A DNA stretch of 50,512 nt, taken from an uncultured Spirochaetales bacterium (lineage in GTDB: Bacteria; Spirochaetota; Spirochaetia; Sphaerochaetales; Sphaerochaetaceae). The notes beneath the pieces are model-generated. The model worked only from the letters and a program-made list of their open reading frames with translations. It made no database searches and was not told where the DNA came from. Positions 23,799-31,574 of the stretch are shown in pieces. How positions within the stretch are numbered: the stretch's first letter is position 1; the number at the start of each line of letters is the position of its first letter. The DNA is taken from contig CASGDQ010000046.1 of assembly GCA_949300325.1 (NCBI GenBank), positions 1 to 50,512 on the forward strand, given 5' to 3'. A program made the position numbers and the translations under genes.

Positions 23799-25136
23799 AT
23801 GAAAAACGTTGATCTGACAGGCTCTGGAATAGCTGGATCCCTTTTGCTTTTCTCCCTTCCTTTGATGCTGGCTGATCTTCTGCAGACCTTTTATAATCTT
23901 GCAGACAGCATGATAGTCGGTAATTTCATCGGCCCTGAGGCCCTGGCCGCTGTCGGCTCCTCGTACAGCCTCATGACGTTTTTGACAAGCATAATGATCG
24001 GCCTTTCGCTAGGCTCGTCCGCTTCCTTTTCCTATAATTACGGAGCAGGACATTTTGACCGTCTGGAGAAATGCCTTGCGACCTCTTTCTTCCTCATCAT
24101 GGCAGCTACCATATTGATAATGTCCGCTGTCTTCCTGCTTCTGGACTGGATATTGGCCTCTTTGAATGTTCCTTTGGATGTCTATCCTGCGATGAAGGAT
24201 TATCTGAGCATCATTTTTTTAGGCCTTCCTGCAGTTTTTCTCTACAATTATCATGCTTCAGCTTTGAGAAGCATAGGAAACTCGTTTTCTCCTCTCTTTT
24301 TCATGGTCTTATCCTGTATCCTCAACATAGGCTTGGACCTTTTTTTCATCCTCCGCCTTTCCCTTGGAGTTCCGGGAGCGGCATGGGCCACAGTCATAAG
24401 CCAGTATTTTTCTGCCGCGGCGCTGTGCTTATGTTCCCGGAATTATCCTGTTTTGAGAATCAGGCTGAAAAACGTATCATTTGAAAAAAATGTTTTAAAA
24501 GAACTGGCCGGGCTCTCCCTCTTTACAGCAGCCCAGCAATCGGTGATGAATTTCGGCATTCTTATGGTCCAAGGGCTTGTGAACAGCTTCGGATCCGATG
24601 TGATGGCCGCATTCTCGGCTGCTGTAAAGATCGATGGGATTGCATATCTTCCGATGCAGGATTATGGAAACGGTTTTTCTGTATTCATAAGCCAGAACAG
24701 AGGAGCTGGAAAACCGGACAGGGTGAAAAAGGGGATAAGGATCTCTTTTATTGCTATTACAGTTTTTGGCATAGTTCTTTCTTTTTTCACCGTAGCGTTC
24801 TCCAGATTCCTGATGGGCTTGTTCGTCTCTTCATCATCTGCCGGAATAATACATATCGGATGCCGTTATCTTCTGATTGAAGGATCGTTTTATATCCTTA
24901 TCGGCTACCTGTTTCTTTTTTACGGTTATTTCAGAGCCTCCGGAAGACCTCATATCTCGCTTATTTTGACAATAATCAGCCTTGGAACCAGGGTATTTCT
25001 GGCTTATCAGCTCTCAAGAGTTTCCTCCTTAGGCGAGATTGGAATCTGGATGAGCATACCAATCGGATGGGCCTTGGCAGATCTTGCTGCCACTCTTTTC
25101 TTGTTTTTTCCCCCTAAAAAGGATCATGTTCATTAA
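23799..25136 (+). CDS. MATE family multidrug/metabolite exporter, second copy
   Basis: MATE exporter of 445 residues, distinct from the divergent neighbour. It starts LTGSGIAGSLLLFSLPLMLADLLQTFYNLADSMIVGNFIG and continues GLSLGSSASFSYNYGAG, the usual N-terminal half. I chose the ATG at 23799 because the family starts a few residues before the first helix; the open frame continues upstream to a TTG at 23730 but into the promoter of the other gene. No ribosome binding site is visible. TATAAG lies 9 bases before the ATG. The C-terminal helices end just before FPPKKDHVH. Substrate unknown. Confidence 0.88.
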   Translation: MKNVDLTGSGIAGSLLLFSLPLMLADLLQTFYNLADSMIVGNFIGPEALAAVGSSYSLMTFLTSIMIGLSLGSSASFSYNYGAGHFDRLEKCLATSFFLIMAATILIMSAVFLLLDWILASLNVPLDVYPAMKDYLSIIFLGLPAVFLYNYHASALRSIGNSFSPLFFMVLSCILNIGLDLFFILRLSLGVPGAAWATVISQYFSAAALCLCSRNYPVLRIRLKNVSFEKNVLKELAGLSLFTAAQQSVMNFGILMVQGLVNSFGSDVMAAFSAAVKIDGIAYLPMQDYGNGFSVFISQNRGAGKPDRVKKGIRISFIAITVFGIVLSFFTVAFSRFLMGLFVSSSSAGIIHIGCRYLLIEGSFYILIGYLFLFYGYFRASGRPHISLILTIISLGTRVFLAYQLSRVSSLGEIGIWMSIPIGWALADLAATLFLFFPPKKDHVH

Positions 25137-25206
25137 AAAAACAAATTTCTTTCATTATTTATCCAATATCATCAGGCATATTCTTGTATGAAAGGAGATA
25201 CGAGGT

Positions 25207-26379
25207 ATGTCAGACAACAAAAAAATATTCGTTTTCCCGATTGTGCTTCTTCTCTCGACGATGATGGTTTTTGCCGCATCGGATGCATCGGAATTATATC
25301 AGAAGTTTTCTTCCTATGCTTCAGAAGGTGCGGTTGCTGAAGCGATCGATACTTATTCTGATCTTCAGCAGAGGATAGGAAAGGAAACCGATACGGCGAA
25401 GAAATCGGTTGAGAAAGCATATAAGAAAAATAATTGGGAACTTTACCGTGAAGCGGTTACGGATTTGAGGACTTTGAGCGGGTATTCGATCACTAAAGAT
25501 CAGACGAATGCGCTTCTTTCCTCAATATTGAATGAAGATTCAAGCAAGGCTATTGCAGATGCATCTTGGCTTTATGAGAACAGCAGGTATTACAGGCCTG
25601 TATTGAAATTAAGCTACTCATCTTCTAACGAGGGCTACAGCTTCAATTATTCCAATTCTGTTTCAGTCAAGCCCGGACTTTCTGTAATGCTGCCGAGCCA
25701 GGAGGACCTGAATTTCAATACAAACCGTCTTGGACGCCTGGTAGGCTGGGGGCTTGTGCCGGGAAATGTGGATTATCTTCCTGGGCAAGAAATCTCGATG
25801 CCTCTTACGGATATGACGCTTTTTGCAGTATGGGAAAATGCTGTTACGTTCAAGGATGACCTGTCCGGAATAGATGTTTCCACTACCGATGTAAAGGATG
25901 GTGATACCGTATCTGTTCCTGTTGTTGAAAAGCAGAATGGGTCTGCGATTTTTGCAGGATGGTACGATTCTGGTACGGGGGAATATCTTGGTCCAGAGGA
26001 AGAGACATATTCTGTCCGCGGAAACGGTGCTTCATTTCAAGCGCTGTATAAGGCGCTCGAGGTTTCAGATCCGACGACAGCTCCCTATGATTCTGTTCCT
26101 TCAAATGCTCAGGTTCCGCTTGGCTTTACAATCAGGAATACTGCCAATGAAAGCATTGCCGGAATAAAAATCGAGATCTCGTCCTCTTCGGACAAGGTCA
26201 GCATAATAGATGATTCCTATTATGTTTCAAGATTGAATCCTGATAGTTCGGCAACCGTGAAAGGAGCGAGAATCGTAGTTTCCGGTGCGGTTTCTGGAGA
26301 AGACCTTCCGTTCTTAGTCACCATGACCGATTCGGATGGCGATGTTTGGACCAGCACATTCAGCCTCAAGGCCAAATAA
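25207..26379 (+). CDS. Secreted protein with InlB-type (Flg_new) repeat
   Basis: Protein of 390 residues with a signal peptide (KIFVFPIVLLLSTMMVFAAS, cleavage after AFA or AAS). An N-terminal helical region (about 25-130) contains repeated YSDLQQRI/KSVEKAYKK heptad-like stretches. From about 170 it has an InlB B-repeat-like segment: GRLVGWGLVP, PLTDMTLFAVWENAVTF, then a second unit, SAIFAGWYDSGTGEYLGPEE..SFQALYK. The last 110 residues are a beta-sandwich-like domain (TIRNTANESIAGIKIEI ... TDSDGDVWTSTFSLKAK). It is probably surface-exposed or periplasmic. A strong AAAGGAGA site precedes the ATG. A terminator follows, so it is a single-gene unit. Function unknown. Confidence 0.75.
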   Translation: MSDNKKIFVFPIVLLLSTMMVFAASDASELYQKFSSYASEGAVAEAIDTYSDLQQRIGKETDTAKKSVEKAYKKNNWELYREAVTDLRTLSGYSITKDQTNALLSSILNEDSSKAIADASWLYENSRYYRPVLKLSYSSSNEGYSFNYSNSVSVKPGLSVMLPSQEDLNFNTNRLGRLVGWGLVPGNVDYLPGQEISMPLTDMTLFAVWENAVTFKDDLSGIDVSTTDVKDGDTVSVPVVEKQNGSAIFAGWYDSGTGEYLGPEEETYSVRGNGASFQALYKALEVSDPTTAPYDSVPSNAQVPLGFTIRNTANESIAGIKIEISSSSDKVSIIDDSYYVSRLNPDSSATVKGARIVVSGAVSGEDLPFLVTMTDSDGDVWTSTFSLKAK

Positions 26380-26403
26380 TATCCATTCTTCTTTTGGCTT
26401 TTA

Positions 26404-26434
26404 CCCTTCCGTGCATTCGGAAGGGTTTTTTGTT
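26404..26434 (+). terminator. Intrinsic terminator after the secreted repeat protein
   Basis: CCCTTCCG/CGGAAGGG stem with a six-base loop, followed by TTTTTTGTT. Confidence 0.9.
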
Positions 26435-26515
26435 GAAAAATTTCTTTTAATTAAATGTTTTTTTTGTTGTTTTTTAGTTCTCTCCGTATCTAAAATAGAG
26501 CAAAAGGAGGAAGCT

Positions 26516-27889
26516 ATGTCCGGTATTGGTTTGATAATAGCTTTTGTAATTGCAATCGTGGTGATGATTGTTGCTATCAGCAAATATCACCTGCATCCGT
26601 TTATCGCATTGATGGGTATTTCCCTGATCTTGGCAATTGTCGTCGGCATTCCGCTTGCGACGATACCGACTATGGTCGGCGCAGGATTCTCTGGAACCTT
26701 CAGTTCGATCGGCATCGTCATCATTCTTGGTGCATTGGTGGGAACAATCCTTGAAAAAACGGGCGGGGCGTTGAAGCTTGCTGAAATGGTTGTTCGTCTG
26801 GTTGGAAAGAAGCATCCGGATATCGCGGTTGAACTCATGGGCTGGGTAGTATCCATTCCTGTATTCTGCGATTCAGGCTTTGTAATCCTTGATCCGATAA
26901 GAAGGGCGCTTCAGAAGAAGACCGGATTTTCATCTGTAACCCTTACGGTTGCACTTTCTGCAGGTCTTTATACCTCGCATGTTTTCATTCCGCCTACGCC
27001 GGGACCGATTGCTGCGGCAAACACAATAGGAGTAGGAGAGCATCTTCTGCTCGTGATGGGCATCGGCGCTCTTGTTTCCATCCCCTGTCTTATTGCAGCT
27101 TATTTCTATGCCTCATACATTGGAAAAAAGGTCAAGACCGTTGAGGATGAGACTTCCTCGTCTTCTGATGAATATGAGAAGCTTCTGAAATCCTTCGGTG
27201 ATCTTCCTAACGGATTCTGGGCTCTTGCTCCGATTCTGCTCCCGATAATTGCAATGGCTTTGGGTTCCATTTCCTCCATGGCTGGATGGACAGGTGCTCT
27301 GGCAACATTCTTTGCTTTCATCGGCACTCCTGTGATAGCGCTTACGATTGGTGTTATTTTCGGCGTTATCCTTCTTGCTATGAGAAAAGGCATGGGCGAC
27401 TTCTATAAGATCGTTGATGATACGCTCAGGACTGTCGGACCGATCCTTTTCGTTACGGCCGCAGGCGGTGTTCTCGGCAAGGTGATTTCTGAAGCAGGTT
27501 TCGTAGGATATATGCAGCAGCATGCTGCTGTCCTTGCAAAGGTCGGCATCTTCTTCCCGTTCCTGGTTTCCGCCATACTCAAGACGGCACAGGGCTCCTC
27601 GACTGTTGCTCTTACAACAACAGCAGGAATAATGGGATCGATCGCGGATGGAGGGTCTATGATGAGCTTGCTCGGGCTTAATACCCCGCTTGCCGGCGTA
27701 TTGACCGTCATGGCGATCGCAGCAGGTGCGATGACAGTCTCCCATGCCAACGATTCCTATTTCTGGGTTGTCACAAAGTTTGGTGAAATCGATATGGAAG
27801 ACGGCTATAGGACGCAGTCCGCAATGACAGGCATAATGGGTGTTGTGGGCATCATATTCACATTCATCCTTTCTCTTATTCTTCTGTAA
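26516..27889 (+). CDS. GntP family gluconate:H+ symporter
   Basis: Permease of 457 residues, hydrophobic throughout, of the GntP family. Motifs include SIPVFCDSGFVILDPIRRAL, YTSHVFIPPTPGPIAAA and GSSTVALTTTAGIM near the C-terminal half, with VSHANDSYFWVVTKF. Members import gluconate or related sugar acids such as glycerate or ketogluconate; the exact substrate is not resolvable. The ATG at 26516 has AAAGGAGG five bases upstream; upstream in-frame ATGs overlap the previous gene and its terminator and are rejected. No kinase or dehydrogenase for gluconate is adjacent. Confidence 0.9.
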   Translation: MSGIGLIIAFVIAIVVMIVAISKYHLHPFIALMGISLILAIVVGIPLATIPTMVGAGFSGTFSSIGIVIILGALVGTILEKTGGALKLAEMVVRLVGKKHPDIAVELMGWVVSIPVFCDSGFVILDPIRRALQKKTGFSSVTLTVALSAGLYTSHVFIPPTPGPIAAANTIGVGEHLLLVMGIGALVSIPCLIAAYFYASYIGKKVKTVEDETSSSSDEYEKLLKSFGDLPNGFWALAPILLPIIAMALGSISSMAGWTGALATFFAFIGTPVIALTIGVIFGVILLAMRKGMGDFYKIVDDTLRTVGPILFVTAAGGVLGKVISEAGFVGYMQQHAAVLAKVGIFFPFLVSAILKTAQGSSTVALTTTAGIMGSIADGGSMMSLLGLNTPLAGVLTVMAIAAGAMTVSHANDSYFWVVTKFGEIDMEDGYRTQSAMTGIMGVVGIIFTFILSLILL

Positions 27890-28263
27890 TTCTGTTACGA
27901 AGGGGCTGTTCAAAAACTAATTGTTTGAGAACAGCCTTTCTTATAAAGCAAAAATCAAGAAAACATCAAAATCCAATGTGAAAAACAGCCGCTCATGGAA
28001 TTTTGGGCGGCTGACGATGCATTTTATCATCAGAGATCGTACCGCAAGAGGTGATTAGAATTCAAAGCACTCATTGATAGGACAGAAAATAAAGGCTGAT
28101 GCATTTTCATCGATAATAAAAGATATTATAGTGAGCAATTCTTGACGAAGCCTTAATATGGCGGTTCACCATTAATTAACAATACTTTTTCATCCTCTTG
28201 AAGAAATCGTTTTTTCATTTTCCTACAATCAGGGCATAAGAAAATGATTATTTTGGAGGGAAA
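27890..28263. other. Gene-free spacer with two hairpins
   Basis: The spacer between the GntP and alkaline phosphatase genes holds no credible gene. It has a terminator-like hairpin at 27904-27940 and a second inverted repeat (CAGCCGC 27986-27992, GCGGCTG 28007-28013). The sequence GGGGCTGTTCAAAAAC at 27902-27917 resembles the ends of some insertion sequences, so an old IS relic is possible but unproven. TACAAT near 28223 and GGAGGG before the next ATG are the start signals of the phosphatase gene. No Pho-box pair was recognised. Confidence 0.6.
27904..27940 (+). terminator. Intrinsic terminator after the GntP gene
   Basis: GGCTGTTC (27904-27911) pairs with GAACAGCC (27929-27936), then TTTCTT. 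The stem can extend weakly by CAAA/TTTG. Confidence 0.7.
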
Positions 28264-29730
28264 ATGAAAACACTCAGAAGATTGCTTTTTATGATTGTTT
28301 TCTCTGTTGCTGCACTCTGTGCTTATGCGCAGGGTACAGGAGAAACCAGTACTGCTGTAAACGCTTATGTCTCGGATGCTCAGCCTAAGTACATATTCAT
28401 GTTCATCGGAGATGGAATGAGCTCGCCGCAGATCAATTCCGCGCAGATAATCGGCGGATGCAACGAAAGCGGAAAAATTGAGCTGGACAAGCTGACATTC
28501 ACCCGTTTCCCGGTTGTCGGGATTCAGTACACGCAGGATGCAACATCATTCTGTCCTGATTCTGCATCGACTGCCACAAGCCTTTCTTCCGGATTCAAGA
28601 CCCATAGCGGCGTGATAGGGATGGGCATCGATAAAACCACCAAGGGTGTGACGATTGCCGAGAAATTGAAAGCTGAAAAGGATTTCAAGATAGGAATAGT
28701 CTCGACGGTGACTCTCAACCATGCGACTCCTGCAGCATATTATGCCCATGTGGCGAATAGAAACGATTATTATGATATCGGCCTGCAGCTGGTTGAAAGC
28801 GGATTCGATTATTTTGGCGGCGGATCCATAAACAAGGCAGAAGATGGGGGCGAATCAATTTACTCCTTGCTTGAAAAAGCGGGCTATCTTGTCACTTCAG
28901 ACAGGGATGAGATCCTCTCTCTTGGCGCAGAAAGCGGAAAGGTATATGCACAAAGTCCAGTGCTTCAGGATGACGGTGCGATGAAGTATGCAATCGATGC
29001 AAAGGATGATGAGCTCAAGCTCAAAGATTTCGTTAGAAAGGGAATAGATGTGCTTTATAACGAAAAAGGGTTCTTCTTCATGATCGAATCCGGAAAGATA
29101 GACTGGGCCGGACACGCAAACGATGCCGCTTCCAACATCTACGACACTCTTGCCCTTGATGAGGCGGTGGAGGTCGCTCTTGAGTTTGCTTTCGATCATC
29201 CCGAGGAGACTTTGATAATCGTTACCGGAGACCATGAAACCGGAGGAATGACCATAGGCTATGCTGCAACAGGATATAATACAGCATACGATATCCTTTC
29301 AGCCCAGAAGCTTTCCTTCGTAGCTTTTGATGAGAAGCTTATAGATGCGATGGATTCTGATTTCACCTTTGAGGATCTGATGGCCATGGTCAGCAGCGAT
29401 TTCGGCCTTGGACGGAATTTAGAGGAAGCATGCTCTGAAGCTTTGATCCTTAATGAATATGAGCTTGCAAAGCTTCAAAAGGCATTCGATGATGCAGTGC
29501 AGGGAAATATGGATGGTTATGAGGAGAGCCTCCTTTACGGCGGATACAACCCGATTTCCGTAACCCTTACCCATATTATAAACAATAAGGCTGGAATCGG
29601 TTGGACGAGTTATGCGCATACTGGACTTCCTGTTCCTGTGTATGCTTATGGAGCCGGAGCTGAACTTTTCAGCGGCTCTTATGAGAATATCGAAGTGGCC
29701 AAGAAGCTCATGGCATTAACAGGCGTATGA
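28264..29730 (+). CDS. Alkaline phosphatase, exported
   Basis: Alkaline phosphatase superfamily enzyme of 488 residues. A signal peptide (RRLLFMIVFSVAALCAYA, cleavage near AYA-QG) exports it. IGDGMSSPQ has metal-binding Asp50; DSASTATSLSSG contains the nucleophile Ser100; HVANRN and GGGS follow; the metal-binding IDWAGHANDAASN and TGDHETGGMTIG carry the later Asp and His ligands; YAHTGLPVPVYAYG holds the last His. It releases phosphate from organic esters outside the cytoplasmic membrane. The Cys in ALCAYA is not in a good lipobox. GGAGGG precedes the ATG, and a terminator follows, so the gene is monocistronic. Confidence 0.93.
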   Translation: MKTLRRLLFMIVFSVAALCAYAQGTGETSTAVNAYVSDAQPKYIFMFIGDGMSSPQINSAQIIGGCNESGKIELDKLTFTRFPVVGIQYTQDATSFCPDSASTATSLSSGFKTHSGVIGMGIDKTTKGVTIAEKLKAEKDFKIGIVSTVTLNHATPAAYYAHVANRNDYYDIGLQLVESGFDYFGGGSINKAEDGGESIYSLLEKAGYLVTSDRDEILSLGAESGKVYAQSPVLQDDGAMKYAIDAKDDELKLKDFVRKGIDVLYNEKGFFFMIESGKIDWAGHANDAASNIYDTLALDEAVEVALEFAFDHPEETLIIVTGDHETGGMTIGYAATGYNTAYDILSAQKLSFVAFDEKLIDAMDSDFTFEDLMAMVSSDFGLGRNLEEACSEALILNEYELAKLQKAFDDAVQGNMDGYEESLLYGGYNPISVTLTHIINNKAGIGWTSYAHTGLPVPVYAYGAGAELFSGSYENIEVAKKLMALTGV

Positions 29731-29750
29731 AGAAAGGCCTGATCACATAT

Positions 29751-29772
29751 GGGGCGCTTGCGCCCCTTTTTT
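29751..29772 (+). terminator. Intrinsic terminator after alkaline phosphatase
   Basis: GGGGCG/CGCCCC stem with CTTG loop followed by six T. Confidence 0.85.
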
Positions 29773-29783
29773 AGGATATTGCA

Positions 29784-30932
29784 ATGTATCGTAGATTAAA
29801 TAAGGAAAGCGCATTCATCTGCATATTTGTTTTTTTCTCCCTTATCCTCCTTCTTATTCCCACCGGATTTCAAAAAGACATCTATTTCAATGCAGAAGGG
29901 GCCAGAGCCAAGGTTATTTCAACCGATGACTCGACTATAATGGATACCGGACTTTTCAGGCAGGGGGAGCAGAGAGTCGAGCTCCAGCTTCTTTCAGGAA
30001 AGAACAAAGGAAGGATTATTGAAGGCGTAAATATGCTTTCGGGAAGTCTTGCGCAGGATAAGGTCTTTGTCGCTGGAGATATTGCCTGGGTGCTTGTGGA
30101 GATGGATAAAAAAGACGAACCGGTTTTCGTGAACGCCGTCGATAATTACAGGATATCAAGGGAGATTGTGCTTGTGGCCCTTTTTTTCCTTTCCCTCGTG
30201 CTTTTTGCAGGAAAAAGGGGAATAAGAATGATCTTTTCCTTTGTTTTTTCTTTCCTATGCATTTGGAAACTGCTGATTCCATCTGTTTTGAAGGGATATG
30301 AGCCTATAGCTGTCTGTTCGATTATGACGATGCTGATCTGTGCATCGACACTCTTTCTTGTATCGGGAGTGAACAGGCGTGGACTTGCCGCATTCTTAGG
30401 CGCATTATGCTCCATAGCGGTTACAATAATCATCGCAGCGGCCTCAACATCCTTTTTGATGATACATGGTTCTGTTTTAGAGATGAGTGAATCCCTTCTA
30501 TATAGCGGTTTCATGGATTTGGATTTGACTGCGCTTTTTTCCGGCATAGTGACACTGGCTGCAGGAGGAGCGATAACAGATTTGTCGATTGATGTCTCTG
30601 CTGCCGTATGGGAGGTAGGGGAGAATGCCGAAAACGCCTCTTTTAGGACATTGTTTTCTTCTGGCATGGAAATCGGAAGGGCAGGGGTAGGAACTCAGAC
30701 CACAACCCTTCTGCTTGCATATATGGGAAGTTACCTTACGGTGATGATGGTGTATATGGCCCAATCCACACCAGTTTTCAACATACTGACATCAAAACAG
30801 ATTGCATCAGAACTGGTTCAGGCGTTAACTGGAGCCTTCGGAATAATATCTGTAACTCCGATTACTGCGTTTTTTGCTGCAAAGCTGTTTAGAAAGGCAT
30901 CTTCGTATAAAAAAATATTGCAAAGTCGATAA
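29784..30932 (+). CDS. YibE/F-like membrane protein
   Basis: Protein of 382 residues. One N-terminal helix (about 8-27) is followed by a soluble, OB-like segment of about 100 residues (ARAKVISTDD ... GDIAWVLVEMD) and then seven or eight membrane helices with the YibE/F pattern, including ITDLSIDVSAAVWEVGENA and AGVGTQTTTLLLAYMGSYL. The family is conserved in anaerobes and firmicutes, and its function is unknown. A weak TTAGGA site lies 8 bases before the ATG, next to the phosphatase terminator. No obvious terminator follows. Confidence 0.8.
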   Translation: MYRRLNKESAFICIFVFFSLILLLIPTGFQKDIYFNAEGARAKVISTDDSTIMDTGLFRQGEQRVELQLLSGKNKGRIIEGVNMLSGSLAQDKVFVAGDIAWVLVEMDKKDEPVFVNAVDNYRISREIVLVALFFLSLVLFAGKRGIRMIFSFVFSFLCIWKLLIPSVLKGYEPIAVCSIMTMLICASTLFLVSGVNRRGLAAFLGALCSIAVTIIIAAASTSFLMIHGSVLEMSESLLYSGFMDLDLTALFSGIVTLAAGGAITDLSIDVSAAVWEVGENAENASFRTLFSSGMEIGRAGVGTQTTTLLLAYMGSYLTVMMVYMAQSTPVFNILTSKQIASELVQALTGAFGIISVTPITAFFAAKLFRKASSYKKILQSR

Positions 30933-31039
30933 TAGCAGGCTTTTAAAATATAATTTTAATGACAAACCATCAAAAAATTTGTTTTACTACTTGAAATTGT
31001 CACGGATAACTGCTATTTTTTGCTAGCAATCATTCAAAT

Positions 31040-31113
31040 GCCTCCTTAGCTCAGCTGGCCAGAGCACGTGATTTGTAATCTCGGGGTCGTTGGTTCGAAT
31101 CCGACAGGGGGCT
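31040..31113 (+). tRNA. tRNA-Thr (TGT)
   Basis: Acceptor GCCTCCT pairs with AGGGGGC, discriminator T. The D arm is GCTC/GAGC, the T arm GTTGG-TTCGAAT-CCGAC. The anticodon loop TTTGTAA gives TGT. The anticodon stem CGTGA/TCTCG has one T-T mismatch. CCA is not encoded. Confidence 0.93.
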
Positions 31114-31123
31114 TTAGACAAAG

Positions 31124-31146
31124 GCTGTCTGAGACAGCTTTTTTTT
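31124..31146 (+). terminator. Terminator after tRNA-Thr
   Basis: GCTGTC/GACAGC stem with TGA loop, followed by eight T. Confidence 0.85.
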
Positions 31147-31169
31147 ATGCGATATTTCAAGCAAGCAGT

Positions 31170-31198
31170 TTGACAATTTCTTATTGCTTGTGTATTAT
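31170..31198 (+). promoter_or_regulatory. Consensus sigma-70 promoter of the 56-residue protein gene
   Basis: TTGACA at 31170-31175, exactly 17 bases, TATTAT at 31193-31198. The predicted leader is about 40 bases and contains GGAGG. Confidence 0.75.
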
Positions 31199-31243
31199 AG
31201 CTTAGGATTTGTCTAAAAATATTACGCGTGGAGGATCATACAT

Positions 31244-31414
31244 ATGGCAGGTAACGTATCAAAGAACGCACACCGTGAAGGCGCAAAGGTTTTGACCAGC
31301 AGATGGGGTGGTGCAATCAAGATGAAGAGCGTATTCGAGAATGGAAAGCTCCGTCATGTTGCTTATTGCGAAAAAACCGGCAATACAGCACGTAAGCCTA
31401 AGGACCTCATGTAA
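31244..31414 (+). CDS. Small basic protein, 56 residues, unknown
   Basis: A short reading frame too small for usual cut-offs. It starts MAGNVSKNAHREGAKV and ends ARKPKDLM. It has about twelve Lys/Arg against four Asp/Glu, one Cys (AYCEKTG), and no hydrophobic segment, so a nucleic acid or ribosome-binding role is likely. I do not recognise it as any standard ribosomal protein (not L28, L31, L32 or L33). Support for a real gene is strong: perfect promoter, GTGGAGGA site 9 bases before the ATG, and an intrinsic terminator right after the stop. Such signals suggest high expression. Confidence 0.75.
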   Translation: MAGNVSKNAHREGAKVLTSRWGGAIKMKSVFENGKLRHVAYCEKTGNTARKPKDLM

Positions 31415-31435
31415 GATCCTTGGCCGCTTTACTTG

Positions 31436-31464
31436 AACCAGCGCAGAAGTGCTGGTTTTTTTTT
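31436..31464 (+). terminator. Terminator after the 56-residue protein gene
   Basis: AACCAGC/GCTGGTT stem, extendable to 9 bp with an AGAA loop, followed by nine T. Confidence 0.9.
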
Positions 31465-31574
31465 GCATAATTAAGTTAATTTTCTTATAACATTTTATTC
31501 TTTTTTTTGTTAAAAGGTGTGATATAGTAATAATATCCATATTTCGACATTTTAATGTCATTAGGAGGATTGAC

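Noticed and set aside
26336..26515. Upstream in-frame start for the GntP permease
   Set aside because: It would overlap the previous gene and include its terminator; the ATG at 26516 has a strong ribosome binding site and gives the family length.
28140..28260. Pho-box before alkaline phosphatase
   Set aside because: I could not find paired CTGTCAT-like repeats; spirochaete Pho control may differ.
31244..31414. Annotation of the 56-residue protein as ribosomal L28 or L32
   Set aside because: Neither the N-terminal motifs nor the Cys pattern of those proteins are present.
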